A stretch of 5,914 bases of DNA, from contig QNBQ01000129.1 of NCBI GenBank assembly GCA_003645735.1, forward strand, positions 1 through 5,914, read 5' to 3'. The translations under genes and the position numbers were made by a program. The notes beneath the pieces were generated by a model, which was not told the DNA's origin, made no database searches, and worked only from the letters and a program-made list of their open reading frames with translations. Position 1 is the first letter of the stretch, and each line of letters starts with the position of its first letter. The stretch is from Candidatus Poribacteria bacterium (lineage in GTDB: Bacteria > Poribacteria > WGA-4E > B28-G17). Positions 1 to 5,267 of this stretch are shown here, piece by piece.

Positions 1-267
1 CACGACCTTCCTCCCCTCCATCTCCTCCGGTATCGTCACCTCGGCCCTGAACCAGACGGTCACATCAAGTCCTCCCCAGCTTGAGCCTATCTCGAAAGGC
101 TCCCATCCCGATTTGGGCGGGGCGGAGGGGCCTTGTTTGTGGCCCGTCACGACGTGCTCCCATCCCTCTATCCTCCGCCTGTCCGAGTAGACGGCGCGCG
201 CTATCTCCTCCATCCTGTTTCGGAACTGGGTCGCTATTATCCTCCATTCCGCATCGAAGAACGGCAT
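1..267 (-). CDS. Putative alpha-mannosidase (GH38-type), N-terminal part only
   Basis: This is the beginning of a gene running off the left edge; 89 codons are visible from the ATG at 267-265. Seen: an N-terminal helical stretch with Phe, Trp and Arg residues (MPFFDAEWRI at residues 1-10), then a block at about residues 54-80 containing GWEPFEIGSSWGG and VWFRAEVTIPEE. That block, with its W-x-P-F-x-I-G-x-x-W-G-G and W-F-R-x-x-V-x-I-P pattern, is what I recall of the N-terminal beta domain before the catalytic barrel in bacterial GH38 alpha-mannosidases, which hydrolyse terminal alpha-mannosyl residues. No catalytic residues lie in the visible part. The start is supported by a perfect AAGGAGGT Shine-Dalgarno five bases upstream. 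No signal peptide is visible, so a cytoplasmic location is likely. It is divergent from the riboflavin operon. Another carbohydrate-active enzyme with a similar jelly-roll N-terminus is possible. Confidence 0.7.
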   Translation of the reverse strand, partial: MPFFDAEWRIIATQFRNRMEEIARAVYSDRRRIEGWEHVVTGHKQGPSAPPKSGWEPFEIGSSWGGLDVTVWFRAEVTIPEEMEGRKVV

Positions 268-272
268 CCTCG

Positions 273-280
273 ACCTCCTT
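273..280 (-). promoter_or_regulatory. Shine-Dalgarno of the mannosidase-like gene
   Basis: On the minus strand the bases read AAGGAGGT, a full match to the anti-Shine-Dalgarno core of 16S rRNA. They sit five bases before the ATG at 267-265. This fixes the start of the left-edge gene and argues against any longer reading into the intergenic region. Confidence 0.8.
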
Positions 281-299
281 CGGCTCGGTTTTGGGGTAT

Positions 300-308
300 A
301 TTTTAACA
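300..308 (-). promoter_or_regulatory. Candidate extended -10 promoter for the mannosidase-like gene
   Basis: The minus strand reads TGTTAAAAT, a TGn element directly before the -10-like hexamer TAAAAT (305-300). A start about seven bases downstream would give a leader of roughly 25 bases before the ATG at 267. No good -35 hexamer is seen 16-18 bases upstream, which an extended -10 can tolerate. The local A+T-rich patch at 297-306 stands out from the surrounding G+C-rich DNA. This is a by-eye prediction. Confidence 0.4.
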
Positions 309-348
309 CGAAAAGCTGAGGAACAGGTAGCCGAGTTGAGGGGCGGGA

Positions 349-357
349 TGGTATAAT
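349..357 (+). promoter_or_regulatory. Candidate extended -10 promoter of the riboflavin operon
   Basis: The plus strand reads TGGTATAAT, a consensus TATAAT (352-357) preceded by the TGn extension. No convincing -35 is present at the usual 16-18 base distance; a TTGAGG at 336-341 is too close. Transcription would begin near 363-366, leaving only about 20 bases before the ribE ATG at 384. That leader is far too short for an FMN riboswitch. It would drive ribE and, by tight coupling, the genes downstream. Confidence 0.55.
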
Positions 358-368
358 CTAACTGCTGC

Positions 369-376
369 GAGGAGGG
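369..376 (+). promoter_or_regulatory. Shine-Dalgarno of ribE
   Basis: GAGGAGGG lies seven bases before the ATG at 384. A second ATG at 379 is out of frame and too close to this site to be used, so 384 is the start. It gives the family-typical N-terminus MFTG. Confidence 0.7.
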
Positions 377-383
377 GGATGGG

Positions 384-1022
384 ATGTTCACCGGGCTTGT
401 GGAGGAGATGGGCAGGGTTGAGATAGTTCGCAGGGGGAGGATCGTCGAGCTGTTCATCTCCGCCTCGAAGGTGGTGGAGGATCTGCGGGTGGGCGACAGC
501 ATAGCCGTCAACGGCGCTTGTCTCACGGCGACGCGGGTGGAGCCGAACGGCTTCTGGGCCGAGCTTTCGCCGGAGACGATCTCCAGGACGACGCTGGGCC
601 AGCTGAGGCCGGGCGATCCCGTGAACCTGGAAAGGCCCCTCAGGCTGGGCGACAGGCTGGGAGGGCATCTCGTGCTGGGACATGTGGACGAGGTGGGGGT
701 GATTCTCGGGATGAGGGAGATGGGAGGCTCGAAGGTGATGAGCGTGAGGGTATCTCCCCAGGGGATGAGATACATCGTGGAGAAGGGGTCGGTCTGCGTG
801 GACGGGGTGAGCTTGACGGTGGCGGCGGTCGGCGAAAGCTCGTTCGAGGTCGCCCTCATACCCCACACCCTGGCCGTCACAACCCTGGGGCTTAGAAAGC
901 CGGGCGATGAGGTGAACGTCGAGTTCGACATCATAGGGAAATACGTCGAGAGGCTCCTGGGGCGGGGGAGGGGCGAAGAGGGGATAACGGTCGAGTTTCT
1001 CAGGGAACACGGCTTCGCCTGA
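384..1022 (+). CDS. ribE: Riboflavin synthase, alpha subunit type
   Basis: Catalyses the last step of riboflavin synthesis: dismutation of two 6,7-dimethyl-8-ribityllumazine molecules to riboflavin and the pyrimidinedione that RibH re-uses. It acts in the cytosol as a trimer. The 212-residue product has the family's normal length and its two tandem lumazine-binding barrels, about residues 1-97 and 98-195. Visible hallmarks are MFTG at 1-4, VNGACLT at 42-48, GGHLVLGHVD at 93-102, VDGVSLTV at 139-146, IPHTL at 159-163 and NVEFD at 178-182. The N-terminal barrel has Cys46 in the spot where many homologues carry the conserved VNGxCLT cysteine. A charged tail of about 20 residues follows the second barrel. 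It is the first gene of the plus-strand operon, 20 bases ahead of ribBA. The gene is called ribE in Bacillus-style naming and ribC in older E. coli naming. Confidence 0.97.
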   Translation: MFTGLVEEMGRVEIVRRGRIVELFISASKVVEDLRVGDSIAVNGACLTATRVEPNGFWAELSPETISRTTLGQLRPGDPVNLERPLRLGDRLGGHLVLGHVDEVGVILGMREMGGSKVMSVRVSPQGMRYIVEKGSVCVDGVSLTVAAVGESSFEVALIPHTLAVTTLGLRKPGDEVNVEFDIIGKYVERLLGRGRGEEGITVEFLREHGFA

Positions 1023-1042
1023 TCATTCGGGGGTGAGCGGAG

Positions 1043-2290
1043 ATGGGCGAGTTCAAGTTCAACACCATAGAGGAGGCGATAGAGGCGATAAGGAACGGCG
1101 AGATGATAATCGTCGTGGACGACGAGGACAGGGAGAACGAGGGCGATCTGGTGATGGCGGCCGAGAAGGTCACGCCCGAGAAGGTAAACTTCATGGCTAA
1201 ATACGGGCGCGGACTGATCTGCTTGGCCGCCACGAGGGAGAGGCTGGAGCAGCTGAAGATCCCCCCGATGGTCCCCGAAAACGAGAACACATCGGCCTTC
1301 GGCACGGCCTTCACCGTGTCGATCGACGCCAGGGATGGGATCACAACCGGCATCTCGGCCTACGACCGGGCGCTGACGATAAAAAAATTCACCGATCCGA
1401 ACGCCAAGCCCGAGGACTTCGTCCGCCCGGGCCACGTCTTCCCGATCCAGGCGCGGGAGGGGGGGGTTCTCAGGAGGGCGGGCCACACCGAGGCGGCGGT
1501 CGATCTGGCCAAGCTGGCAGGGCTCTTCCCCGCCGGCGTGATCTGCGAGATCATGAAGGACGACGGGACGATGGCCAGGCTGCCCGATCTGATGGAGTTC
1601 GCCCGGAAACACGGGCTTAAAATCATAACGATAGCCGACCTGATAGAATACCGCCGCAGGAGGGAGAAGCTCGTCAAGAGGATCGCCTACGCCGACCTCC
1701 CCTCCATCTACGGCAGGTTCACGCTCTACGTCTACAAGAGCCTCGTGGACGACAAAGAACACCTGGCGCTTGTCAAAGGCGATGTGGCGACGGACGAGCC
1801 CGTTTTGGTGAGGGTTCACTCCGAATGCGTCACGGGCGATCTGTTCGGATCGCTCAGGTGCGACTGCGGCGAGCAGCTCCATCAGGCGCTGAGGATGATC
1901 GAGGAGGAGGGCAGGGGCGTCGTGGTATACATGAGGCAGGAGGGGAGGGGTATAGGCCTGGCCAACAAGATCAGGGCCTACAGGCTTCAGGAGGAGGGGC
2001 TGGACACGGTCGAGGCGAACGAAAAGCTCGGCTTCCCGCCCGACCTGCGCGACTACGGCATAGGCGCCCAGATACTGGTCGATCTGGGGGTGAAGAAGAT
2101 AAGGCTCATGACCAACAACCCGCGAAAGATCGTGGGTCTGTCGGGCTACGGGCTTGAGATCGTGGAGAGGGTGCCTATAGAGGTGAAGCCAAACCCGTTC
2201 AACCGCCGATACCTGGAGACGAAGAAGACCAAGCTCGGCCACCTGATCTTCACAGTCCTGGGGGAGGAGGAAGATGGAGGAAACAGTTGA
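1043..2290 (+). CDS. ribBA: Bifunctional 3,4-dihydroxy-2-butanone-4-phosphate synthase / GTP cyclohydrolase II
   Basis: Supplies both branches of riboflavin synthesis. The N-terminal half (about residues 1-203) turns ribulose 5-phosphate into dihydroxybutanone phosphate. The C-terminal half (about 204-400) opens GTP to the diaminopyrimidine precursor. In the RibB half I see [10 protein letters not shown] at 26-35, [10 protein letters not shown] at 101-110 and RAGHTE at 145-150, whose acidic residues and His148 fit the metal site. In the RibA half I see SECVTGD at 260-266, the zinc cysteines Cys262, Cys273 and Cys275, [10 protein letters not shown] at 297-306, [10 protein letters not shown] at 334-343 and LMTNNPRK at 355-362. 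Both halves therefore look catalytically intact. A GGGGGTGA ribosome site lies at 1029-1036. The extra acidic tail EEEDGGNS overlaps the ribosome site and start of the next gene by 17 coding bases. Total length of 415 is normal for fused RibBA. Confidence 0.97.
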   Translation: MGEFKFNTIEEAIEAIRNGEMIIVVDDEDRENEGDLVMAAEKVTPEKVNFMAKYGRGLICLAATRERLEQLKIPPMVPENENTSAFGTAFTVSIDARDGITTGISAYDRALTIKKFTDPNAKPEDFVRPGHVFPIQAREGGVLRRAGHTEAAVDLAKLAGLFPAGVICEIMKDDGTMARLPDLMEFARKHGLKIITIADLIEYRRRREKLVKRIAYADLPSIYGRFTLYVYKSLVDDKEHLALVKGDVATDEPVLVRVHSECVTGDLFGSLRCDCGEQLHQALRMIEEEGRGVVVYMRQEGRGIGLANKIRAYRLQEEGLDTVEANEKLGFPPDLRDYGIGAQILVDLGVKKIRLMTNNPRKIVGLSGYGLEIVERVPIEVKPNPFNRRYLETKKTKLGHLIFTVLGEEEDGGNS

Positions 2291-2558
2291 GGAAAGGATG
2301 GCCAGGATGGAAGGGATATTGGATCAAATGGACAAAAGGCTCACCAAAGTGGAGGCTGAGATCAAAGAGCTGAGGGAAGCGATGAGGGAGGGGTTTCAAA
2401 GGTTGGAGGAGAGGTTTGAAACGAGGTTCCAACGCTTGGATCAAAGGCTCGATCAGCTGAGCGCTCAGATGCTTAGCATGATAAAGCGAATCGTGGCGGG
2501 GCTTATCGGGATGTGGGCGACCATCATGGGCGTCCTCATAGCGTTGGTCTTCAAATGA
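2274..2558 (+). CDS. Small coiled-coil protein with C-terminal membrane segment, inside the riboflavin operon
   Basis: Function unknown. The 94-residue product is a long coiled coil (about residues 4-70) ending in one hydrophobic segment (about 73-93) and a single terminal lysine. It looks like a tail-anchored membrane protein with its helix in the cytosol. Core hydrophobic residues run V5, M9, M12, L16, M19, L23, V26, I30, L33, M37, F41, L44, F48, F52, L55, L59, L62 and M66. That is alternating 3-4 spacing with two 4-4 stutters. Residues 41-51 and 52-62 are an 11-residue tandem repeat, each starting FQRL. It overlaps ribBA by 17 bases and has a GGAGG-type ribosome site at about 2262-2270, so it should be co-translated. 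G+C by hand over 2281-2520 is about 51%, below its neighbours. It recalls widespread short coiled-coil/tail proteins and phage XhlA-like proteins, but the resemblance is structural only. Confidence 0.75.
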   Translation: MEETVEERMARMEGILDQMDKRLTKVEAEIKELREAMREGFQRLEERFETRFQRLDQRLDQLSAQMLSMIKRIVAGLIGMWATIMGVLIALVFK

Positions 2559-2564
2559 ATTTCG

Positions 2565-2571
2565 AGGAGGT
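2565..2571 (+). promoter_or_regulatory. Shine-Dalgarno that decides the ribH start
   Basis: AGGAGGT sits seven bases before the ATG at 2579. An alternative in-frame ATG at 2555-2557 overlaps the preceding stop codon as ATGA but has no ribosome site upstream, and it would add only the eight residues MNFEEVEE. The strong site favours 2579 as the main start. Confidence 0.75.
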
Positions 2572-2578
2572 GGAGGAG

Positions 2579-3046
2579 ATGGCGAAGGTTCACGAGGGGA
2601 AGCTCATAGGAACCGGCTTGAAGTTCGGGATAATCGTGAGCAGGTTTAACGTCTTCATCACCTCGAGGCTGCTCGACGGGGCCTTGGACGCCTTGAGGAG
2701 GCACGGGGTGAACGAGGACGACATAGAGATCTTCTGGGTTCCCGGGTCGTTCGAGATACCCCCCACCGCCAAAAAGCTGGCCCAATCGGGCAGGTATGAC
2801 GCGATCATCTGTCTGGGGGCGATCATACGAGGGGCGACCCCGCATTTCGAATACGTCTGCTCCCAGACCGCCAGGGGGATCGCCCAGGTGGCGATGGAGA
2901 CAGGCGTGCCGACGATCTACGGGATCATCACCGCCGACACGATAGAGCAGGCCATAGAGAGGGCCGGGACGAAGATGGGCAACAGGGGGGCGGACGCCGC
3001 CGTGGCGGCCATCGAGATGGCCAACCTCTACAGGGAGATAAAATGA
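2579..3046 (+). CDS. ribH: 6,7-dimethyl-8-ribityllumazine synthase
   Basis: Condenses 5-amino-6-ribitylamino-uracil with dihydroxybutanone phosphate to give lumazine, the substrate of RibE. The family assembles into pentamers or 60-subunit icosahedral shells that can enclose riboflavin synthase. The 155-residue product is the family's usual size. Visible motifs are [12 protein letters not shown] at 13-24, VPGSFEIP at 54-61, [14 protein letters not shown] at 80-93 with the catalytic-type His89, and [14 protein letters not shown] at 117-130 with Arg128 in the phosphate-binding position of the family. The chosen start (2579) rests on the strong AGGAGGT site and on an N-terminus resembling other lumazine synthases. 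The upstream ATG at 2555 is possible by reinitiation. It lies 20 bases after the coiled-coil gene and overlaps nusB by four bases. Shell size cannot be read from sequence by eye. Confidence 0.97.
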   Translation: MAKVHEGKLIGTGLKFGIIVSRFNVFITSRLLDGALDALRRHGVNEDDIEIFWVPGSFEIPPTAKKLAQSGRYDAIICLGAIIRGATPHFEYVCSQTARGIAQVAMETGVPTIYGIITADTIEQAIERAGTKMGNRGADAAVAAIEMANLYREIK

Positions 3047-3492
3047 GGAGGAGGCTCGCCAGGAAATACGCGCTCCACATACTCTACCAGGCCGAGATCA
3101 GGCCGGACGAGCCGGTCGAGAAGATCATGAGCGAGTTCTGGGAGAGGGTCAAGCCCGATCCCGAGGTCAGGAAGTTCGCCGAGCTGCTCGTCAGGGGAAC
3201 CATTCAGCACCTCCAGAAGATCGACGAGCTCATAGATGAGATAAGCGAGCACTGGGAGCTTCACAGGATGGCGGCGATCGACAGGTGCATCCTGAGGTTC
3301 GCCGCCTTCGAGATCCTCTACCTCGCCGATATACCCCCCGCCGTCAGCATAAACGAGGCGATAGAGATCGCCAAGGAGTTCAGCACAGAGGACTCCTCCA
3401 GGTTCATAAACGCCATCCTCGACAGGATCAAGGAGAGGGCCGATCAGGTTGTGGAGCTCGAACGCCTCATGACGAGCGAGGGAGAGGCGTGA
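3043..3492 (+). CDS. nusB: Transcription antitermination factor NusB
   Basis: A small all-helical RNA-binding protein that pairs with NusE (ribosomal protein S10) on boxA RNA, mainly to keep rRNA operon transcription from terminating early. The 149 residues match the family length. Seen: the basic N-terminus and first helix [16 protein letters not shown] at 1-16, the IDELID helix at 60-65, the [12 protein letters not shown] segment at 80-91, [12 protein letters not shown] at 103-114 and FINAILD at 121-127, a variant of the usual FVNGVLD. The start ATG shares an ATGA overlap with the ribH stop, so it is probably translated by coupling; a weak AGGGAG precedes it. A ribH-nusB pairing is common in bacteria and supports the call. 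It overlaps the next gene by a GTGA. Confidence 0.95.
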   Translation: MRRRLARKYALHILYQAEIRPDEPVEKIMSEFWERVKPDPEVRKFAELLVRGTIQHLQKIDELIDEISEHWELHRMAAIDRCILRFAAFEILYLADIPPAVSINEAIEIAKEFSTEDSSRFINAILDRIKERADQVVELERLMTSEGEA

Positions 3493-5267
3493 GGAGGGCG
3501 TTGATCGCCATCCTGCTCATAATCCCGTTGCTTCCCTCAACGGCGCCCGGGCTGAGCGGCGTCCGCGTCCTGGCGCGCATAGGCGGCAAGGGCGAGGGGG
3601 ACGGGAAGTTCAGCTCCCAGATCTTCATCGAGTTCGACCGGGAGGGCAACCTCTACATCTCCGATGCGGAGCTGAACAGGGTCCAGAAGTTCTCGCCCGA
3701 CGGAAGGCTGGCCTTCAAAATCGAGCCGGATGAGAAAAGCCCGTTCAAGTTCACCTCCATATCGGACATAGCCGTGGACGGCGAGGGCAAGATCTATCTG
3801 CTGGATTGGAAGTTCGAAAAGGTCGAGGGATCGAGCGGGCAAATCCTATACCGCCTCTTCCCCTGCGTCCACGTCTTCTCGCCGGAGGGGGAGTTCATCC
3901 GGGACATCGATCTCAGAAGGCTTGGGGATCCTAAGGGGTTGAGCGGCGCGGTTCCGGCGGTTACCCCCGAGGGGATGGGCTTTGTTTTGCCCCACGGCGA
4001 TCCCAAAAGGGAGCTGAGGCTGGCTGTCTCCCGCTCCGGCGAGAGGATATTCGTCCTCGATTCGAACAGGGTTATCGCCTTCGACGGGGAGGGCGAGGTT
4101 TTGAACCGGTTCGGACGGGAGATCGTCTCCGCCTCCGATATAGCCGCCGATCGATTTCTGATCGTCCTGGATAAGGGGGCCGATCGGCTGCTCAAATACT
4201 CGCTCGACGGGAAGCTGATCTCCTCCATAGGCCGATACGGTTATGAGAGGGGGGAGCTCGTGGACCCATTCCGGGCTGCCATCTCCCCCGACGGATCGAT
4301 ATACGTCCTTGATAGGGCCGAGTTCAAGAGGTTCTCCCTCACCGGTTTCAAGAGGCGGGCCGCCGAGCCTTTGAGGCCCGACCCCGACCTCCCCGAGGAG
4401 ATGCTGGGGTCGGGGATGAGGATCGAAAAAGCCGTCTTCAGGCGCGTTCAGAAGTTCTCGCCCGACGGCGAGCTTCTCTCACAGATAACGATCAGGCTCG
4501 AAGGCGAGGAGGTCGAGAGGTTCGAGCTTGTGGCCGTAAGCCCGACCGGGGAGGTATACCTCCGGGAACGCGATTCGCTTTCGCTGTTGAGGGCGCGGCC
4601 TGAGGGGAGGGTTTCGAGCCTGATAAGGGCCTCCAAGAGGGAGTTGGGGTTGAGGGTCAGCAGGCTCAAAGTCGAGGTGGAGATCGACAACCCCGACGAC
4701 CTGGACACAAGGCGCGATTTCACGGAGGACATCAAAGGGGTGGGGTTCGACGGGCGGCTCCTTTGGGAGGCCGATCTGGATGAGAGGACGAGGGTGAGGC
4801 TGTCGACCTCGGGCGGCTACGCCTTCTTCAGGACGGAGGATCACTTCGCCAGGATGGACATCAGGACGAGGCTCAACCAGGACGATAAAACCCTCGAGGA
4901 TATCGCATCGGTCCGGCTGAGGCTTGACGTGGACGTCAAGCTCAACCCCGATCCCTACGATTACCGGACGGCTTCGTTTTACGCCTTCATCGGGCGCGGC
5001 AGATACGACATGATCATCGACGCCCTGGCGCCCGACAACCAGAGATATCTGGAGTGGAACCTGTGGTATACCGAGTGGGGCGGCGGGCTGGCGTGTGATC
5101 TGAGGAGGGATTGGAGGCTGTTGCTGACGGTCTACAGCGCGCCGGCCTTCAACTTCTACGACTACGACCTGAGCTACATAGACGAGGGCGGCTCCCTTTT
5201 TGCGACCGCCGCCCTGAGGGGCAGGGAGGTCATCGTGAGGTTCTACCTCTCGGGGGGTCTGGATTGA
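3489..5267 (+). CDS. Secreted NHL-like beta-propeller protein with beta-rich C-terminal domain
   Basis: Function unknown. I take the GTG at 3489, which overlaps the nusB stop as GTGA, has GAGGGAG just upstream and gives a clear signal peptide (Arg-Arg then a hydrophobic core, about residues 1-20). This makes 592 residues. Residues about 30-375 carry roughly six propeller blades of the NHL/six-bladed type. Each has the pattern D-x-x-G-x-[IL]-Y-[IV]-x-D followed by F-S-x-[DE]-G: EFDREGNLYISD near 48-59, AVDGEGKIYLLD near 95-106, AISPDGSIYVLD near 264-275 and AVSPTGEVYL near 349-358. Residues about 395-592 form a different domain rich in alternating hydrophobic and polar strands and aromatic residues, ending in strand-like YLSGGLD. 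This could be an outer-membrane barrel or a soluble beta domain; I cannot tell which. It is coupled to nusB upstream and to a lipoprotein gene downstream, suggesting an envelope role. Confidence 0.85.
   Translation: MRRALIAILLIIPLLPSTAPGLSGVRVLARIGGKGEGDGKFSSQIFIEFDREGNLYISDAELNRVQKFSPDGRLAFKIEPDEKSPFKFTSISDIAVDGEGKIYLLDWKFEKVEGSSGQILYRLFPCVHVFSPEGEFIRDIDLRRLGDPKGLSGAVPAVTPEGMGFVLPHGDPKRELRLAVSRSGERIFVLDSNRVIAFDGEGEVLNRFGREIVSASDIAADRFLIVLDKGADRLLKYSLDGKLISSIGRYGYERGELVDPFRAAISPDGSIYVLDRAEFKRFSLTGFKRRAAEPLRPDPDLPEEMLGSGMRIEKAVFRRVQKFSPDGELLSQITIRLEGEEVERFELVAVSPTGEVYLRERDSLSLLRARPEGRVSSLIRASKRELGLRVSRLKVEVEIDNPDDLDTRRDFTEDIKGVGFDGRLLWEADLDERTRVRLSTSGGYAFFRTEDHFARMDIRTRLNQDDKTLEDIASVRLRLDVDVKLNPDPYDYRTASFYAFIGRGRYDMIIDALAPDNQRYLEWNLWYTEWGGGLACDLRRDWRLLLTVYSAPAFNFYDYDLSYIDEGGSLFATAALRGREVIVRFYLSGGLD
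3684..3703 (+). repeat. Exact 20-base direct repeat, copy 1, within a propeller blade
   Basis: Encodes part of VQKFSPDG at residues 65-72 of the propeller protein. It is identical over 20 bases to the copy at 4449-4468, with different bases immediately on both sides. It marks equivalent strands of two blades. Confidence 0.85.
4449..4468 (+). repeat. Exact 20-base direct repeat, copy 2, within a propeller blade
   Basis: Second copy of the 3684-3703 repeat, encoding the same VQKFSPDG at residues 319-326, about 765 bases downstream. Other blades carry only diverged versions such as HVFSPEG and KYSLDG. Either the motif is under strong selection including codon choice, or gene conversion has homogenised these two blades. 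Confidence 0.85.

Noticed and set aside
268..383. FMN riboswitch upstream of ribE
   Set aside because: The gap is only 116 bases, it contains two promoter-like elements, and the expected conserved aptamer segments are not visible.
1023..1042. Terminator or internal promoter between ribE and ribBA
   Set aside because: The 20-base gap holds only the ribosome site. No inverted repeat or T-run is present.
1381..1387. A_AAA_AAA heptamer in ribBA, in phase for -1 frameshifting
   Set aside because: The zero frame is the conserved DHBP synthase sequence and continues normally. The -1 frame runs on for dozens of low-meaning codons, and I see no clear stimulatory hairpin. It is probably chance from ATA-AAA-AAA codons.
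1459..1466. Run of eight G residues as a possible frameshift or sequencing error
   Set aside because: The encoded [14 protein letters not shown] stretch is the conserved DHBP synthase motif in one frame, so the run length is correct.
65..2242. A 725-codon open frame on the minus strand opposite ribE and ribBA
   Set aside because: It is the antisense shadow of two unmistakable enzymes. The product is Pro/Arg/Leu-rich with no recognisable domain, and it also overlaps the mannosidase-like gene in a different frame.
2513..2578. A ribH start at 2513 or 2555, upstream of 2579
   Set aside because: Starting at 2513 would add 22 non-family residues read out of frame through the membrane segment of the coiled-coil gene. 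The 2555 ATG lacks a ribosome site, whereas 2579 has a strong one.
3285..3488. Extension of the propeller gene upstream to 3285 inside nusB
   Set aside because: The added 68 residues are an Arg/His-rich shadow of nusB and would bury the signal peptide. The GTG at 3489 gives a proper one.
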